Part shown: positions 25,991 to 34,595 of the stretch, piece by piece
Position numbering within the stretch: the stretch's first letter is position 1
Layout of the letters: every line of letters begins with the position of its first letter
DNA from: an uncultured Roseicyclus sp.
GTDB lineage: Bacteria; Pseudomonadota; Alphaproteobacteria; Rhodobacterales; Rhodobacteraceae
DNA: 64,000 nt
NCBI GenBank assembly: GCA_947491935.1
Contig: CANLLF010000001.1
Span: forward strand, 868,001-932,000
Direction of reading: 5' to 3'
Translations under genes and position numbers: made by a program
The notes under the pieces: generated by a model
The model's database searches: none
What the model saw: the letters and a program-made list of their open reading frames with translations, nothing else
Told to the model about the DNA's origin: nothing

Positions 25991-28781
25991 CCGGGACCAG
26001 AACCCCAGCCTATCCGACGCCTCAAGGCCGGGCACGCTCCTGCTCCCGGCCGGAGACATCATTGATCCGGGGGCCCTGAGCGCGCGGGTCGATAGTGCAT
26101 GTGTAGATGCCAGCGATGCCGCCGCCATCCGCGCGGCGGCGGTGGGGGAGTTGAACGCCGCACAAAAGCACGCCAGACAGATCCTGAAAGACGCCATCAT
26201 CGCAAATCCGCTCGCCGCGCGCAGGGCGACGCGATCCTATGCGTACCTGACTGACGTACTGGTCCATGAGGTGCTGCGGGTTGCAGAAACCTACCTGCAT
26301 CCCACGAATGTCCGGACCGACAGCGAACGGCTCGCCGTGATGGCCGTAGGTGGGTATGGCCGGGGCGAAATGGCTCCGTTTTCCGATGTCGATCTGCTGT
26401 TTCTGACGCCATGGAAAGTGACCGGAAAGGTCGAAAGCGTTATCGAAAGCATGCTCTACATGTTATGGGACATGCGCCTGAAAGTGGGACATGCCAGCCG
26501 CACAGTCGCCGAATGCATACGCCTCGGTCGGCAAGACTACACGATCCGCACATCGCTTCTGGAGATGCGGCACCTTGCCGGTGACGCAGCCCTTGGCAAA
26601 GAGCTGTCCGACACGCTGCGCGCGCAGCTTTTCGAGGGTACGTTGGGCGAGTTCATTGAAGCCAAACTCGAAGAACGCAGCAGCCGTCACAAGAAGCAGG
26701 GTGGCCAGCGTTACATGCTGGAGCCCAACGTCAAGGAGGGCAAAGGCGGGCTGCGGGACCTGCAGACGCTGTACTGGATTGCCAAGTATGAGCATGGTGT
26801 GGCGCGCGCGGCCGAGCTTGTGGACCTTGGTGTGTTCCGCCCCGAGGAATTCGCCAGTTTCGACGCCGCCGAACGCTTCCTTTGGGCGGTTCGCGCCCAT
26901 CTGCACCTGATCGCGAACCGGGCGCAGGACATGCTCAGCTTCGACATGCAGGTCGAGGTGGCGGAGCGCCTTGGATACAACGACCATTCCGGGCGCCGCG
27001 CGGTGGAGCATTTCATGCAGGATTACTTCCGCCATGCGACCCGGGTGGGGGAGCTGACGCGGATCTTCCTGACGGGGCTTGAGGCCCGCCATGTCAAACA
27101 GGAACCGGCGATCCTTGGCTTCCTGCGTGGACGTTCCCGCCGCAAGAAGCTGAAAGACGGCTACGAAGTTATCCAGAATCGCCTGAATATCCGGGAGCCG
27201 GAAACGTTCTTTGAGGACCGCCTGAACATCCTGCGCCTGTTCGAGGAGGGCCTGCGCACCGGCTACTTGATCCACCCAAGCGCGATGCGCGAGGTCTCGG
27301 CCCGGCTGGACCTGATCGACGATGCCTTACGTGGCGACCGCGAGGCCAACCGAATCTTCCTCGATCTGATGCTGAAACACGGCAACCCGGAACGTGGCCT
27401 GCGCCGGATGAACGAACTTGGGGTTCTGGCCGCCTTCTTGCCGGAATTCGCCCCCATCGTCGCGATGATGCAATTCAACATGTATCACAGCTACACCGTG
27501 GACGAGCATACTATCCAGGTCGTCTCGACCCTTGCGCAGATCGAGCGGGAAGAGCTGGTGGAGGAGCTTCCGCTGGTCTCCGGTATCCTCAAGAAGGGGG
27601 TGAACCGGAAGGTCCTCTTCGTGGCCTGCCTGCTCCATGACATCGGCAAGGGCCGGAACGAGGATCACTCGATCCTCGGCGCGCGGATGGCGCGCGCGAT
27701 CTGCCCGCGATTGGGCCTGAAACCCGCGGAATGCGAGACCGTGGAGTGGCTGGTGCGCTACCACCTTCTGATGTCCGACATGGCCCAGAAACGCGATATC
27801 TCGGACCCGCGCACGGTGCGCGATTTCGCAAAGGCCGTGAAAACACGGGAACGGCTGGACCTGCTTACCGTACTCACCGTCTGCGATATTCGCGGAGTGG
27901 GTCCGAATACCTGGAACAACTGGAAGGCCACGCTGTTGCGTGGGTTGCACCGCGCCACGGCGCAGGCGCTTGAAACGGGACTGGAAGATCTCAACCGCGA
28001 ACAGCTGGAGGGGGAGGCCAAGAAGCGCCTGCGCGTGGCGCTGGAGGATTGGGCCAAGCCCGAGTTGAAGGCCGAGATCGATCGCCACTACGGGCCCTAT
28101 TGGCAAGGTCTCGATCTGGCGACACAGGTCACCTTTGCCAAGATGCTACGCGACCTCGGGGATGAGGAAATCCGTATCGATACCAAGCAAGACGAAGATC
28201 GGGACGCAACGCGCGTGTGCTTCGCGCTGGCTGACCATCCCGGCATCTTCTGTCGCTTGGCGGGCGCCCTGTCCCTGGTTGGCGCGAACGTCGTGGATGC
28301 GCGTACCTATACGTCCAAGGATGGCTTCGCGACGGCCGTTTTCTGGGTGCAGGACCACGACGGAAGCCCCTACGAAAGGGCGCGCCTGCCGCGCTTGACG
28401 GGGATGATCAAGAAGACGCTGAAGGGTGAGGTTCTGGCCTCCGAAGCGATGGAGCGGCGCGACAAGATCAAGAAGCGTGAGCGCCCGTTCAACGTGCCCA
28501 CGACCATCACGTTCGACAACGAAGGTTCGGAGATCTACACCATTATCGAGGTCGATACCCGCGATCGCCCCGGCCTGCTCTACGATCTGACCAAGACGCT
28601 GGCGGCAAGCAACGTCTACATCGCGTCCGCGGTGATAGCGACCTATGGGGTGCAGGTCGTCGATACGTTCTATGTCAAGGACATGTTCGGCCTGAAACTG
28701 CACTCCGACAACCGCCGCACAAGTCTGGAGAAAAAGCTGCGCGATGCCATCGCACGGGTCGCGGAACGGGCGGGGGCCTGA
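25977..28781 (+). CDS. glnD: Bifunctional uridylyltransferase/uridylyl-removing enzyme of PII
   Basis: The product, about 934 residues, has the nucleotidyltransferase motif GGYGRGEMAPFSDVDLL near 125, an HD phosphohydrolase domain with CLLHDIGKGRNEDHS near 553, and two C-terminal ACT domains starting near 746 and 851. It uridylylates PII proteins when nitrogen is short and removes UMP when glutamine is high. The start lies inside the end of the lipoprotein gene: GTG at 25977 is my choice, with TTG at 25971 or 25950 as options. murJ follows after four bases. Confidence 0.93.
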   Translation: MPVSDRDQNPSLSDASRPGTLLLPAGDIIDPGALSARVDSACVDASDAAAIRAAAVGELNAAQKHARQILKDAIIANPLAARRATRSYAYLTDVLVHEVLRVAETYLHPTNVRTDSERLAVMAVGGYGRGEMAPFSDVDLLFLTPWKVTGKVESVIESMLYMLWDMRLKVGHASRTVAECIRLGRQDYTIRTSLLEMRHLAGDAALGKELSDTLRAQLFEGTLGEFIEAKLEERSSRHKKQGGQRYMLEPNVKEGKGGLRDLQTLYWIAKYEHGVARAAELVDLGVFRPEEFASFDAAERFLWAVRAHLHLIANRAQDMLSFDMQVEVAERLGYNDHSGRRAVEHFMQDYFRHATRVGELTRIFLTGLEARHVKQEPAILGFLRGRSRRKKLKDGYEVIQNRLNIREPETFFEDRLNILRLFEEGLRTGYLIHPSAMREVSARLDLIDDALRGDREANRIFLDLMLKHGNPERGLRRMNELGVLAAFLPEFAPIVAMMQFNMYHSYTVDEHTIQVVSTLAQIEREELVEELPLVSGILKKGVNRKVLFVACLLHDIGKGRNEDHSILGARMARAICPRLGLKPAECETVEWLVRYHLLMSDMAQKRDISDPRTVRDFAKAVKTRERLDLLTVLTVCDIRGVGPNTWNNWKATLLRGLHRATAQALETGLEDLNREQLEGEAKKRLRVALEDWAKPELKAEIDRHYGPYWQGLDLATQVTFAKMLRDLGDEEIRIDTKQDEDRDATRVCFALADHPGIFCRLAGALSLVGANVVDARTYTSKDGFATAVFWVQDHDGSPYERARLPRLTGMIKKTLKGEVLASEAMERRDKIKKRERPFNVPTTITFDNEGSEIYTIIEVDTRDRPGLLYDLTKTLAASNVYIASAVIATYGVQVVDTFYVKDMFGLKLHSDNRRTSLEKKLRDAIARVAERAGA

Positions 28782-28785
28782 GCCG

Positions 28786-30369
28786 ATGGCCGCGCGCCCG
28801 ATCCGCCTTGTATCAGGCTTCTTCACCGTCGGTGCATGGACCCTGGGCAGCCGCATCCTCGGCTTCGTGCGTGATATCATGATCGCGGCCTTCATGGGGG
28901 CCGGCCCCGTTGCCGAGGCGTTCCTGATCGCCTTTTCCCTGCCCAACATGTTCCGCCGGTTCTTTGCCGAAGGCGCGTTCAACACGGCTTTCGTTCCGCT
29001 GTTCTCCAAGAAGCTGGAAAGCGGCGAAGATCCACGGGAATTCGCGCAGGAAGCCTTTGCCGGATTGGCGTCGATCCTTATCGTGCTGACGCTTGTGGCG
29101 CAGTTGATCATGCCTTGGCTGGTGCTGGCGATGGCGGGTGGTTTTGCAGGTGACGACCGGTTGGATCTGGCCGTAGAATTCGGGCGGATCGCTTTCGTCT
29201 ACATCCTTTTCATCTCGCTGGCCGCGCTCTTCTCGGGGATCCTGAACGCCACGGGTCGGTTCGCCACCGCGGCAGCGGCACCGATCCTTTTGAATGTCAT
29301 TCTGGTGGGCACGCTGATCCTCGTCAGCCAGCTTGGCGCCGACGGCAAGATGACAAGCCTTGTTGACCCTGCCGAGCGGTACGGTCGCGCCTTGGCATGG
29401 GCCGTCCCGATGGCCGGTATCGCCCAGGTTGGCCTGGTCTGGTTCGCAGCGTCGCGTGCCGGGTTTCCGGTGCGCCCGCGCCTGCCACAACTGACGCCAG
29501 ACATGCGAAAACTCGCCGTGATCGCCCTGCCCGCTATGCTGGCCGGGGGCGTTGTGCAGATCAACCTGCTGGTCGGGCGGCAAGTCGCCAGCTTCTTTGA
29601 CGGCGCCATCGCGTGGCTGAGTTTCGCGGATCGCCTGTACCAATTGCCGTTGGGCGTGGTCGGTATCGCCATCGGCATCGTGCTTTTGCCCGATCTGTCA
29701 CGCCGGTTACGGGCCGACGATGCCATCGGCGGGCGACATGCATTTTCGCGGGCCGGTGAAATTGCGCTGGCGCTCACGATCCCTGCCGCCGTTGCTCTGA
29801 TCGTGATCCCGCTGCCGTTGGTCTCGGTCCTGTTCCAGCGCGGCGCGTTCACGGCGGATGATGCCGCCAACACGGCTTTGGCGCTGGCCGTCTATGGCGC
29901 GGGCCTGCCCGCCTTCGTGCTGCAAAAGGTGTTGCAGCCGCTTTATTTTGCCCGCGAAGACACCCGAACGCCGTTTCGCTTTGCAGTGGTGGCGATGGTG
30001 GTCAACGCGGTGGTGGCCATCGGTCTTGGCCTTGTCATCGGCTTCCTCGGGGCGGCAATTGCCACCAGCGTCGCGGCATGGGTTATGGTTGGGCTGTTGT
30101 CCCGCGGGCGGCGGCCGATGGGCGATATTGCGCAGTTCGATGACCGGTTCCGGACGCGGATCTGGCGCATCATCGCCGCCGCGCTCGGCATGGGGCTGGT
30201 GCTGTGGTGGGCGGCATTGCTGCTCGGACCGTTTCTGGGGGACCCCACGTGGCGCTACCTGGCGCTGGCCATTCTGGTGGGCCTGGGAATCGCGGTCTAT
30301 TTCGGCCTCGGTCGGCTCTTCGGTGCCTTTTCGATGGCCGACCTGAAAGGTGCCGTGCGACGCAACTGA
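28786..30369 (+). CDS. murJ: Lipid II flippase
   Basis: The 527-residue membrane protein has the MurJ pattern with roughly 14 spans: VSGFFTVGAWTLGSRILGFVR, AFSLPNMFRRFFAEGAFNTAFVP, FADRLYQLPLGVVGIAIG and LPAFVLQKVLQPLYFARED. It moves lipid-linked peptidoglycan precursors across the inner membrane. The ATG lies four bases after the glnD stop, so the two share a transcript. An earlier open start at 28744 is inside glnD and not favoured. Confidence 0.93.
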   Translation: MAARPIRLVSGFFTVGAWTLGSRILGFVRDIMIAAFMGAGPVAEAFLIAFSLPNMFRRFFAEGAFNTAFVPLFSKKLESGEDPREFAQEAFAGLASILIVLTLVAQLIMPWLVLAMAGGFAGDDRLDLAVEFGRIAFVYILFISLAALFSGILNATGRFATAAAAPILLNVILVGTLILVSQLGADGKMTSLVDPAERYGRALAWAVPMAGIAQVGLVWFAASRAGFPVRPRLPQLTPDMRKLAVIALPAMLAGGVVQINLLVGRQVASFFDGAIAWLSFADRLYQLPLGVVGIAIGIVLLPDLSRRLRADDAIGGRHAFSRAGEIALALTIPAAVALIVIPLPLVSVLFQRGAFTADDAANTALALAVYGAGLPAFVLQKVLQPLYFAREDTRTPFRFAVVAMVVNAVVAIGLGLVIGFLGAAIATSVAAWVMVGLLSRGRRPMGDIAQFDDRFRTRIWRIIAAALGMGLVLWWAALLLGPFLGDPTWRYLALAILVGLGIAVYFGLGRLFGAFSMADLKGAVRRN

Positions 30370-30376
30370 GGGCCGC

Positions 30377-31060
30377 TCAGCGTTGCCGCAATCGGGCAAG
30401 TGCCCGCCGCCAACCGCCCGGGCTGACCACGAAAGACATCAACAGGCCCGCGGCAAAACCGGATATGTCGGCCACCAGATTGCCGAATTGGCCGTTGATC
30501 ACCCCGAAGATAAGCTGGAACGCCAAAAGTGCCCCGATCAGGGTAAAAGCCCGCAGGCGGCCCTGCCCTTCCGCTTCCGCGCGAAGGAGCATCAGGAAGG
30601 TGAACGCCCCAATCAGGCCGTAGACACCGGGATATCCGCCCACCAACGGGAATTCGGCATCCAGGATGATCACATAACCCAGCGCACCCGCTACCGCGGA
30701 GATCCAGAAGACGGCAATGAACGCGATGGGGGAATAGACCTCGGCCACCATCTTTCCCAGCGCCAGAATGAACACGACCACCAGCGCCGCGTGGACAAAG
30801 CTGCCATGGATCAGCGGATAGGTCACAAACCGCACCAGATGTTCGGCAGGATAAACCCCGTTGGCAACCATCCAGGACCAGACCTGATCCAGCACCGCAT
30901 AGTCCTGAAATGCCGCCAATCGCCAGCCAACACCGCCCTGCCCACCCAAGAGCCCGGCCGTCGCCGCCTGAAACATCAGTTCCAGTCCGAAGATCACCGC
31001 CGCCAGCGCCACGACGACAGGTGGCAAGGCATTGAAGGGGGAGGTGTTGTGGTTCTCCAT
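30377..31060 (-). CDS. Rhomboid-family membrane protein lacking catalytic residues
   Basis: The 227-residue protein has six hydrophobic segments and the rhomboid outline: FVTYPLIHGSFVHAALV after span 2, a GxxG region GGYPGVYGLIGAFTF in span 4, and DISGFAAGLLMSF in span 6. In active rhomboids span 4 carries GxSG and span 6 carries a His before GG-type packing; here the serine position reads Pro and the histidine position reads Asp. It is therefore most likely a pseudoprotease. It lies between murJ (convergent) and trpS (divergent). Confidence 0.8.
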   Translation of the reverse strand: MENHNTSPFNALPPVVVALAAVIFGLELMFQAATAGLLGGQGGVGWRLAAFQDYAVLDQVWSWMVANGVYPAEHLVRFVTYPLIHGSFVHAALVVVFILALGKMVAEVYSPIAFIAVFWISAVAGALGYVIILDAEFPLVGGYPGVYGLIGAFTFLMLLRAEAEGQGRLRAFTLIGALLAFQLIFGVINGQFGNLVADISGFAAGLLMSFVVSPGGWRRALARLRQR

Positions 31061-31168
31061 GGGCTGGCCTTTTGGTTGGTCGGCCTTGGTTGACGGGCCT
31101 GCGCCCCGTGGGTATGCGGTTGCGCGCCGCTTGGCCAGTGGGGCCGAGCGCGATGAAGGACGTTTTCG

Positions 31169-32194
31169 ATGGCCGAGACCCAGTTCAAACCCCGCGTCTT
31201 CTCAGGGATCCAGCCGTCGGGCGGGCTGACGCTCGGCAATTACCTGGGGGCCATAAAACGGTTCGTCGAGATGCAGGAGGATGGCCGCCACGAGACCGTC
31301 TATTGCATGGTCGATCTGCATGCGATCACCGCCAAACTGATCGATCCGAACGAGCTGCGCAACAACACGCGGGAGCTGTGCGCGGGGTTCATCGCATCGG
31401 GCATCGATCCGGAAAAATCCATCCTGATCAATCAGTCCCAGGTGCCCGAACATGCCCAACTGGCGTGGATCTTCAATTGCATCGCACGGATGGGTTGGAT
31501 GGGGCGCATGACCCAGTGGAAGGACAAATCGGGAAAGAATGCCGAGGCATCCTCGCTGGGGCTGTTCGCATATCCTGCCCTGATGGCGGCTGATATCCTG
31601 ATCTATCACGCCACCCACGTGCCGGTGGGCGATGACCAGAAGCAGCATCTGGAGTTGGCCCGCGACATCGCCGCGAAGTTCAACCACGATTACGGCGTCG
31701 ACTTTTTCCCGATAACCGAACCCGTGATCGAAGGCGCGGCCACGCGGGTGATGAACCTGCAGGACGGCACCAAGAAGATGTCAAAGTCGGACCCGTCCGA
31801 AAAGACGCGGATCAACATGACGGATGATGCCGACACCATCGCCAAGAAGATCCGCAAGGCCAAGACCGACCCCGATCCCCTGCCTGACGCAATTGAGGGG
31901 CTGGCGGAGCGGCCCGATGCGCGCAATCTGGTGAATATCTACGCGGCGCTGGCCGATATCTCGCCGCAAGCGGTTCTGGATCAGCACGCCGGGAGCCTGT
32001 TCGGCCACTTCAAGGTCGCCTTGGCGGATGTGGCCGTCGACAGGCTCTCGCCGATTTCGTCCGAGATGAGCCGCCTGATGGACGACCCGGCCGAGATCGA
32101 CCGCATCCTCGGCCGCGGGGCCGAACGCGCGCGCGAGATCACCGTGCCGATCCTCGAAAAGACCTATGACATCGTGGGGATGTTGCGCAGCTGA
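31169..32194 (+). CDS. trpS: Tryptophanyl-tRNA synthetase
   Basis: The 341-residue enzyme charges tRNA-Trp. It has the class I HIGH-like segment [24 protein letters not shown], the [28 protein letters not shown] binding region, and KKMSKSDPS near residue 203. The length is standard for the family. A stem (CCCCTGT/ACAGGGG) follows its stop codon. Confidence 0.96.
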   Translation: MAETQFKPRVFSGIQPSGGLTLGNYLGAIKRFVEMQEDGRHETVYCMVDLHAITAKLIDPNELRNNTRELCAGFIASGIDPEKSILINQSQVPEHAQLAWIFNCIARMGWMGRMTQWKDKSGKNAEASSLGLFAYPALMAADILIYHATHVPVGDDQKQHLELARDIAAKFNHDYGVDFFPITEPVIEGAATRVMNLQDGTKKMSKSDPSEKTRINMTDDADTIAKKIRKAKTDPDPLPDAIEGLAERPDARNLVNIYAALADISPQAVLDQHAGSLFGHFKVALADVAVDRLSPISSEMSRLMDDPAEIDRILGRGAERAREITVPILEKTYDIVGMLRS

Positions 32195-32201
32195 TGCACA
32201 G

Positions 32202-32221
32202 CCCCTGTGCCCCGACAGGGG
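32202..32221 (+). terminator. Stem-loop after trpS
   Basis: Arms CCCCTGT and ACAGGGG enclose a six-base loop seven bases after the trpS stop. There is no run of T after it, so it may stabilise the 3' end rather than terminate by itself. Confidence 0.4.
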
Positions 32222-32273
32222 ATTGAGCCGACCGGTCCGATTGGTCATCTCCAAAGGCTAAGGAGCAGCCATC

Positions 32274-32756
32274 ATGACCTACCGCGCAGATCCCGGTACC
32301 CGCATCGGCCACGTGCATCTCAAGGTCGCGGACCTTGAACGTGCGATTGCGTTTTACGAGCATGTCATCGGCCTAACCGTCACCCAACGATATGGCGATC
32401 AGGCCGCGTTTCTAGCCGCCGGCGCCTATCACCACCATCTGGGCCTCAATACGTGGCACAGCCGAGGCGGTCCAAAGCCTGCATCGGACGCGACCGGGCT
32501 CTATCACAGCGCTTTTCTCTATCCCGACCGGGCGGCTCTGGCGCGGGCCGTCAAGCAGGTGGTCGAAGCCGGTGTTCCGATCGAAGGCGCCGCCGATCAC
32601 GGCGTGTCCGAAGCGGTCTATCTGAGCGATCCTGATGGAAACGGCATCGAGCTCTACCGGGATCGTCAGCCGGAGGATTGGCCGAAAAACGCCGACGGGA
32701 GGTTGAAGATGGTCAACTCACCGCTCGACGTGGAGGGGCTTTTGGCGTTGGCCTAG
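32274..32756 (+). CDS. VOC family protein (glyoxalase/extradiol dioxygenase fold)
   Basis: The 160-residue protein shows two paired beta-alpha-beta-beta-beta units: IGHVHLKVADLERAIAFYEHVIGL opens the first, and YHSAFLYPDRAAL starts the second, which ends in YLSDPDGNGIELYRDRQ. The His of HVHLKV, the His of YHSAFL and the Glu of GIELYRD are in metal-ligand positions, so the site looks intact. The substrate is unknown; CatE-like or glyoxalase-like chemistry is plausible. Confidence 0.82.
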   Translation: MTYRADPGTRIGHVHLKVADLERAIAFYEHVIGLTVTQRYGDQAAFLAAGAYHHHLGLNTWHSRGGPKPASDATGLYHSAFLYPDRAALARAVKQVVEAGVPIEGAADHGVSEAVYLSDPDGNGIELYRDRQPEDWPKNADGRLKMVNSPLDVEGLLALA

Positions 32757-32793
32757 CGCCTCTGTGCAGCCACGCACCAACCTGCGCGATGCA

Positions 32794-32826
32794 TTAACTT
32801 TACATTAACAATCTGCACCGTATATG
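32794..32826 (+). promoter_or_regulatory. CtrA-type box with downstream -10 element
   Basis: A perfect TTAA-N7-TTAA box occupies 32794-32808 (each half followed by C, as in the fuller TTAAC form). A TATATG element at 32821-32826 lies where a -10 hexamer would be if the box covers the -35 region. The small gene at 32867 follows, with GGGGGAGA ahead of its ATG. Confidence 0.5.
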
Positions 32827-32866
32827 GTCACTACGCACTCACATCGTTATTCAGGGGGAGATCTGT

Positions 32867-33085
32867 ATGACCAGCCGTCTCACCACCCGGTCGGATACGC
32901 CGACCGATAGATTGCCTGACCGCATTGGTGATCGCATCAGCGCCACCGACACCGCTTGCCGCTCCAAACCTGCCAAGTCGGCGCGGACCGACCGCAAGGC
33001 CGCTCCGCTTGCGGCGCGCCCTGCACCGGAAACTGGCGCAACCATGGCCTACCAGCTTGGGTTCGCCTCTGGACCCGGCGCCTGA
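32867..33085 (+). CDS. Small basic hypothetical protein behind a CtrA-type box
   Basis: The 72-residue product is rich in Thr, Arg, Asp, Ala and Pro and has no membrane segment, signal peptide or cysteine pair (one Cys). The N-terminal half is charged (TRSDTPTDRLPDRIGDRI) and the C-terminus is MAYQLGFASGPGA. No family recognised. The strong ribosome-binding site at the right distance and the promoter-like region upstream make it more likely to be real than most short frames here. Confidence 0.5.
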   Translation: MTSRLTTRSDTPTDRLPDRIGDRISATDTACRSKPAKSARTDRKAAPLAARPAPETGATMAYQLGFASGPGA

Positions 33086-33127
33086 TTAGGCCCTAACCTC
33101 TCCCCTGCACAAGCTGGGGAGGGGCCA

Positions 33128-33991
33128 ATGGCCGCGGGTACCAATATCAAAACCTATTTCAACGGCGTTTGGCATGATGCCGACGTGCCTGTCCTGCGCG
33201 CGGCCGACCATGGCACATGGCAGGCCACAACCGTTTTCGACGGCGCACGCTACGTGAACGGCCTGGCGCCGGACCTGCGCAAACATTGCGACCGGGTCGT
33301 GCGCTCGGCCCGCGCGCTGTCGCTGACACCCGGCAAAACCGGCAAAGAGATTTACGATATCGTCTGGGAGGGGCTCAAGCGCTATCCCAAGGACGCCGCG
33401 GTCTATGTGCGCCCGATGTTCTTCGGCATCGATAGCGGTGCCTACGGGCTGGTTCCCGCCGAGACGGAAGCCGGCTTCTGCGTCTGCCTTGAAGAGGTCC
33501 CGATCGCGGCCCCCGACGCGGCAAGCCGCCTGGCGACAACGCAGTTCCACCGCCCTTCGCTCGCCACCGCCGTGCTCGACGCGAAGGCAGGCTGCCTCTA
33601 CCCCAACAATGCACGGATGCTGATGGAAGCGATGTCGAAGGGCTACGATAACGCGCTGGTGTGTGACGCGATCGGCAATGTGGCCGAAACGGCCACTGCG
33701 AATATCTTCATGGTCCGCGATGGCGTGGTCTTCACACCTATTCCGAACGGCACATTCCTCAACGGCATCACCCGCCAACGCCACATGGCCAACCTGCGCG
33801 CCGACGGCCACGACGTGATCGAACGTGTCCTGACCTTCGATGATTTCCGCGCCGCCGATGAGGTCTTCATGTCCGGCAACCTCAACAAGGTCACGCCGGT
33901 TCTGGAATTCGAAGGCACGCATTACCAGCATGGGCCTGTGACCAAACGCGCGCGGGAATTGTATTGGGATTGGGCGGCCTCGGCGGCGTGA
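33128..33991 (+). CDS. ilvE: Branched-chain amino acid aminotransferase (class IV PLP enzyme)
   Basis: The 287-residue protein has the fold-type IV pattern: YFNGVWHDADVPVLRAADHG, VRPMFFGIDSGAYGL, the PLP-binding Lys in LDAKAGCLYPNNARM, the EMSK-type AMSKGYDNALVCD strand, NVAETATANIFMV and LNGITRQRHM. It transfers amino groups to and from branched-chain 2-oxoacids, or possibly another keto acid; D-amino acid aminotransferase relatives share the fold. The call as BCAT is preferred from these strands. Confidence 0.85.
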   Translation: MAAGTNIKTYFNGVWHDADVPVLRAADHGTWQATTVFDGARYVNGLAPDLRKHCDRVVRSARALSLTPGKTGKEIYDIVWEGLKRYPKDAAVYVRPMFFGIDSGAYGLVPAETEAGFCVCLEEVPIAAPDAASRLATTQFHRPSLATAVLDAKAGCLYPNNARMLMEAMSKGYDNALVCDAIGNVAETATANIFMVRDGVVFTPIPNGTFLNGITRQRHMANLRADGHDVIERVLTFDDFRAADEVFMSGNLNKVTPVLEFEGTHYQHGPVTKRARELYWDWAASAA

Positions 33992-34059
33992 CGCTCAATC
34001 ACCGGTAGACAGCCCCGCAACCCTCCGTCATCCTCCAACGCCGGAAGAGGGACAATCCG

Positions 34060-34515
34060 ATGCGCAAGTTTCTCGTCGTGCTCGACGATACACGTGAATG
34101 CCTGAACGCGATGCGGTTTGCCGCAATGCGGGCGCATAACACGGGCGGCGGGGTGGAGATTCTGTCGATCATTCCCCCCGACGAATTCAACCACTGGATC
34201 GGCGTGGGCGACATCATGCGCGCCGAGGCGCGGGAGCGGATCGAAGCGCATTTCAACGTCTTCGCCAAGTGGATGCGCGACAAGCAGGAGATCGATCCAA
34301 GCCTCGTGATCCGCGAAGGCGTGCCCGTCGAACAGATCCTTGCCCATATCGACGAAAGTGACGAGATCGGCGTGCTTGTTCTTGGCGCGAATTCCGGAAA
34401 GGGCGGCCCTGGGCCCCTTGTGACCGCGATGACGAAAAACGCCGGCAATCTGCCGGTGCCGCTGACGATTGTGCCGGTCGAACTCAGCAAGGAACAGCTG
34501 GAAGTCATCACCTGA
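34060..34515 (+). CDS. Universal stress protein (UspA family)
   Basis: The 151-residue single-domain protein begins KFLVVLDDTRECLNAMRFAA and ends with the nucleotide loop VLGANSGKGGPGPLVT followed by PVPLTIVPVEL. The G-x-x-G-type loop suggests ATP binding. It is followed by the NDH-2-like gene on the same strand after 80 bases. Confidence 0.86.
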   Translation: MRKFLVVLDDTRECLNAMRFAAMRAHNTGGGVEILSIIPPDEFNHWIGVGDIMRAEARERIEAHFNVFAKWMRDKQEIDPSLVIREGVPVEQILAHIDESDEIGVLVLGANSGKGGPGPLVTAMTKNAGNLPVPLTIVPVELSKEQLEVIT

Positions 34516-34595
34516 ACTGTTTTGCATAGCAGCCATTCGTGGCAAATCCCTCGTGCTCGGCCTATCTACGCCCTGAACCGGAAGGGATCCGCATC

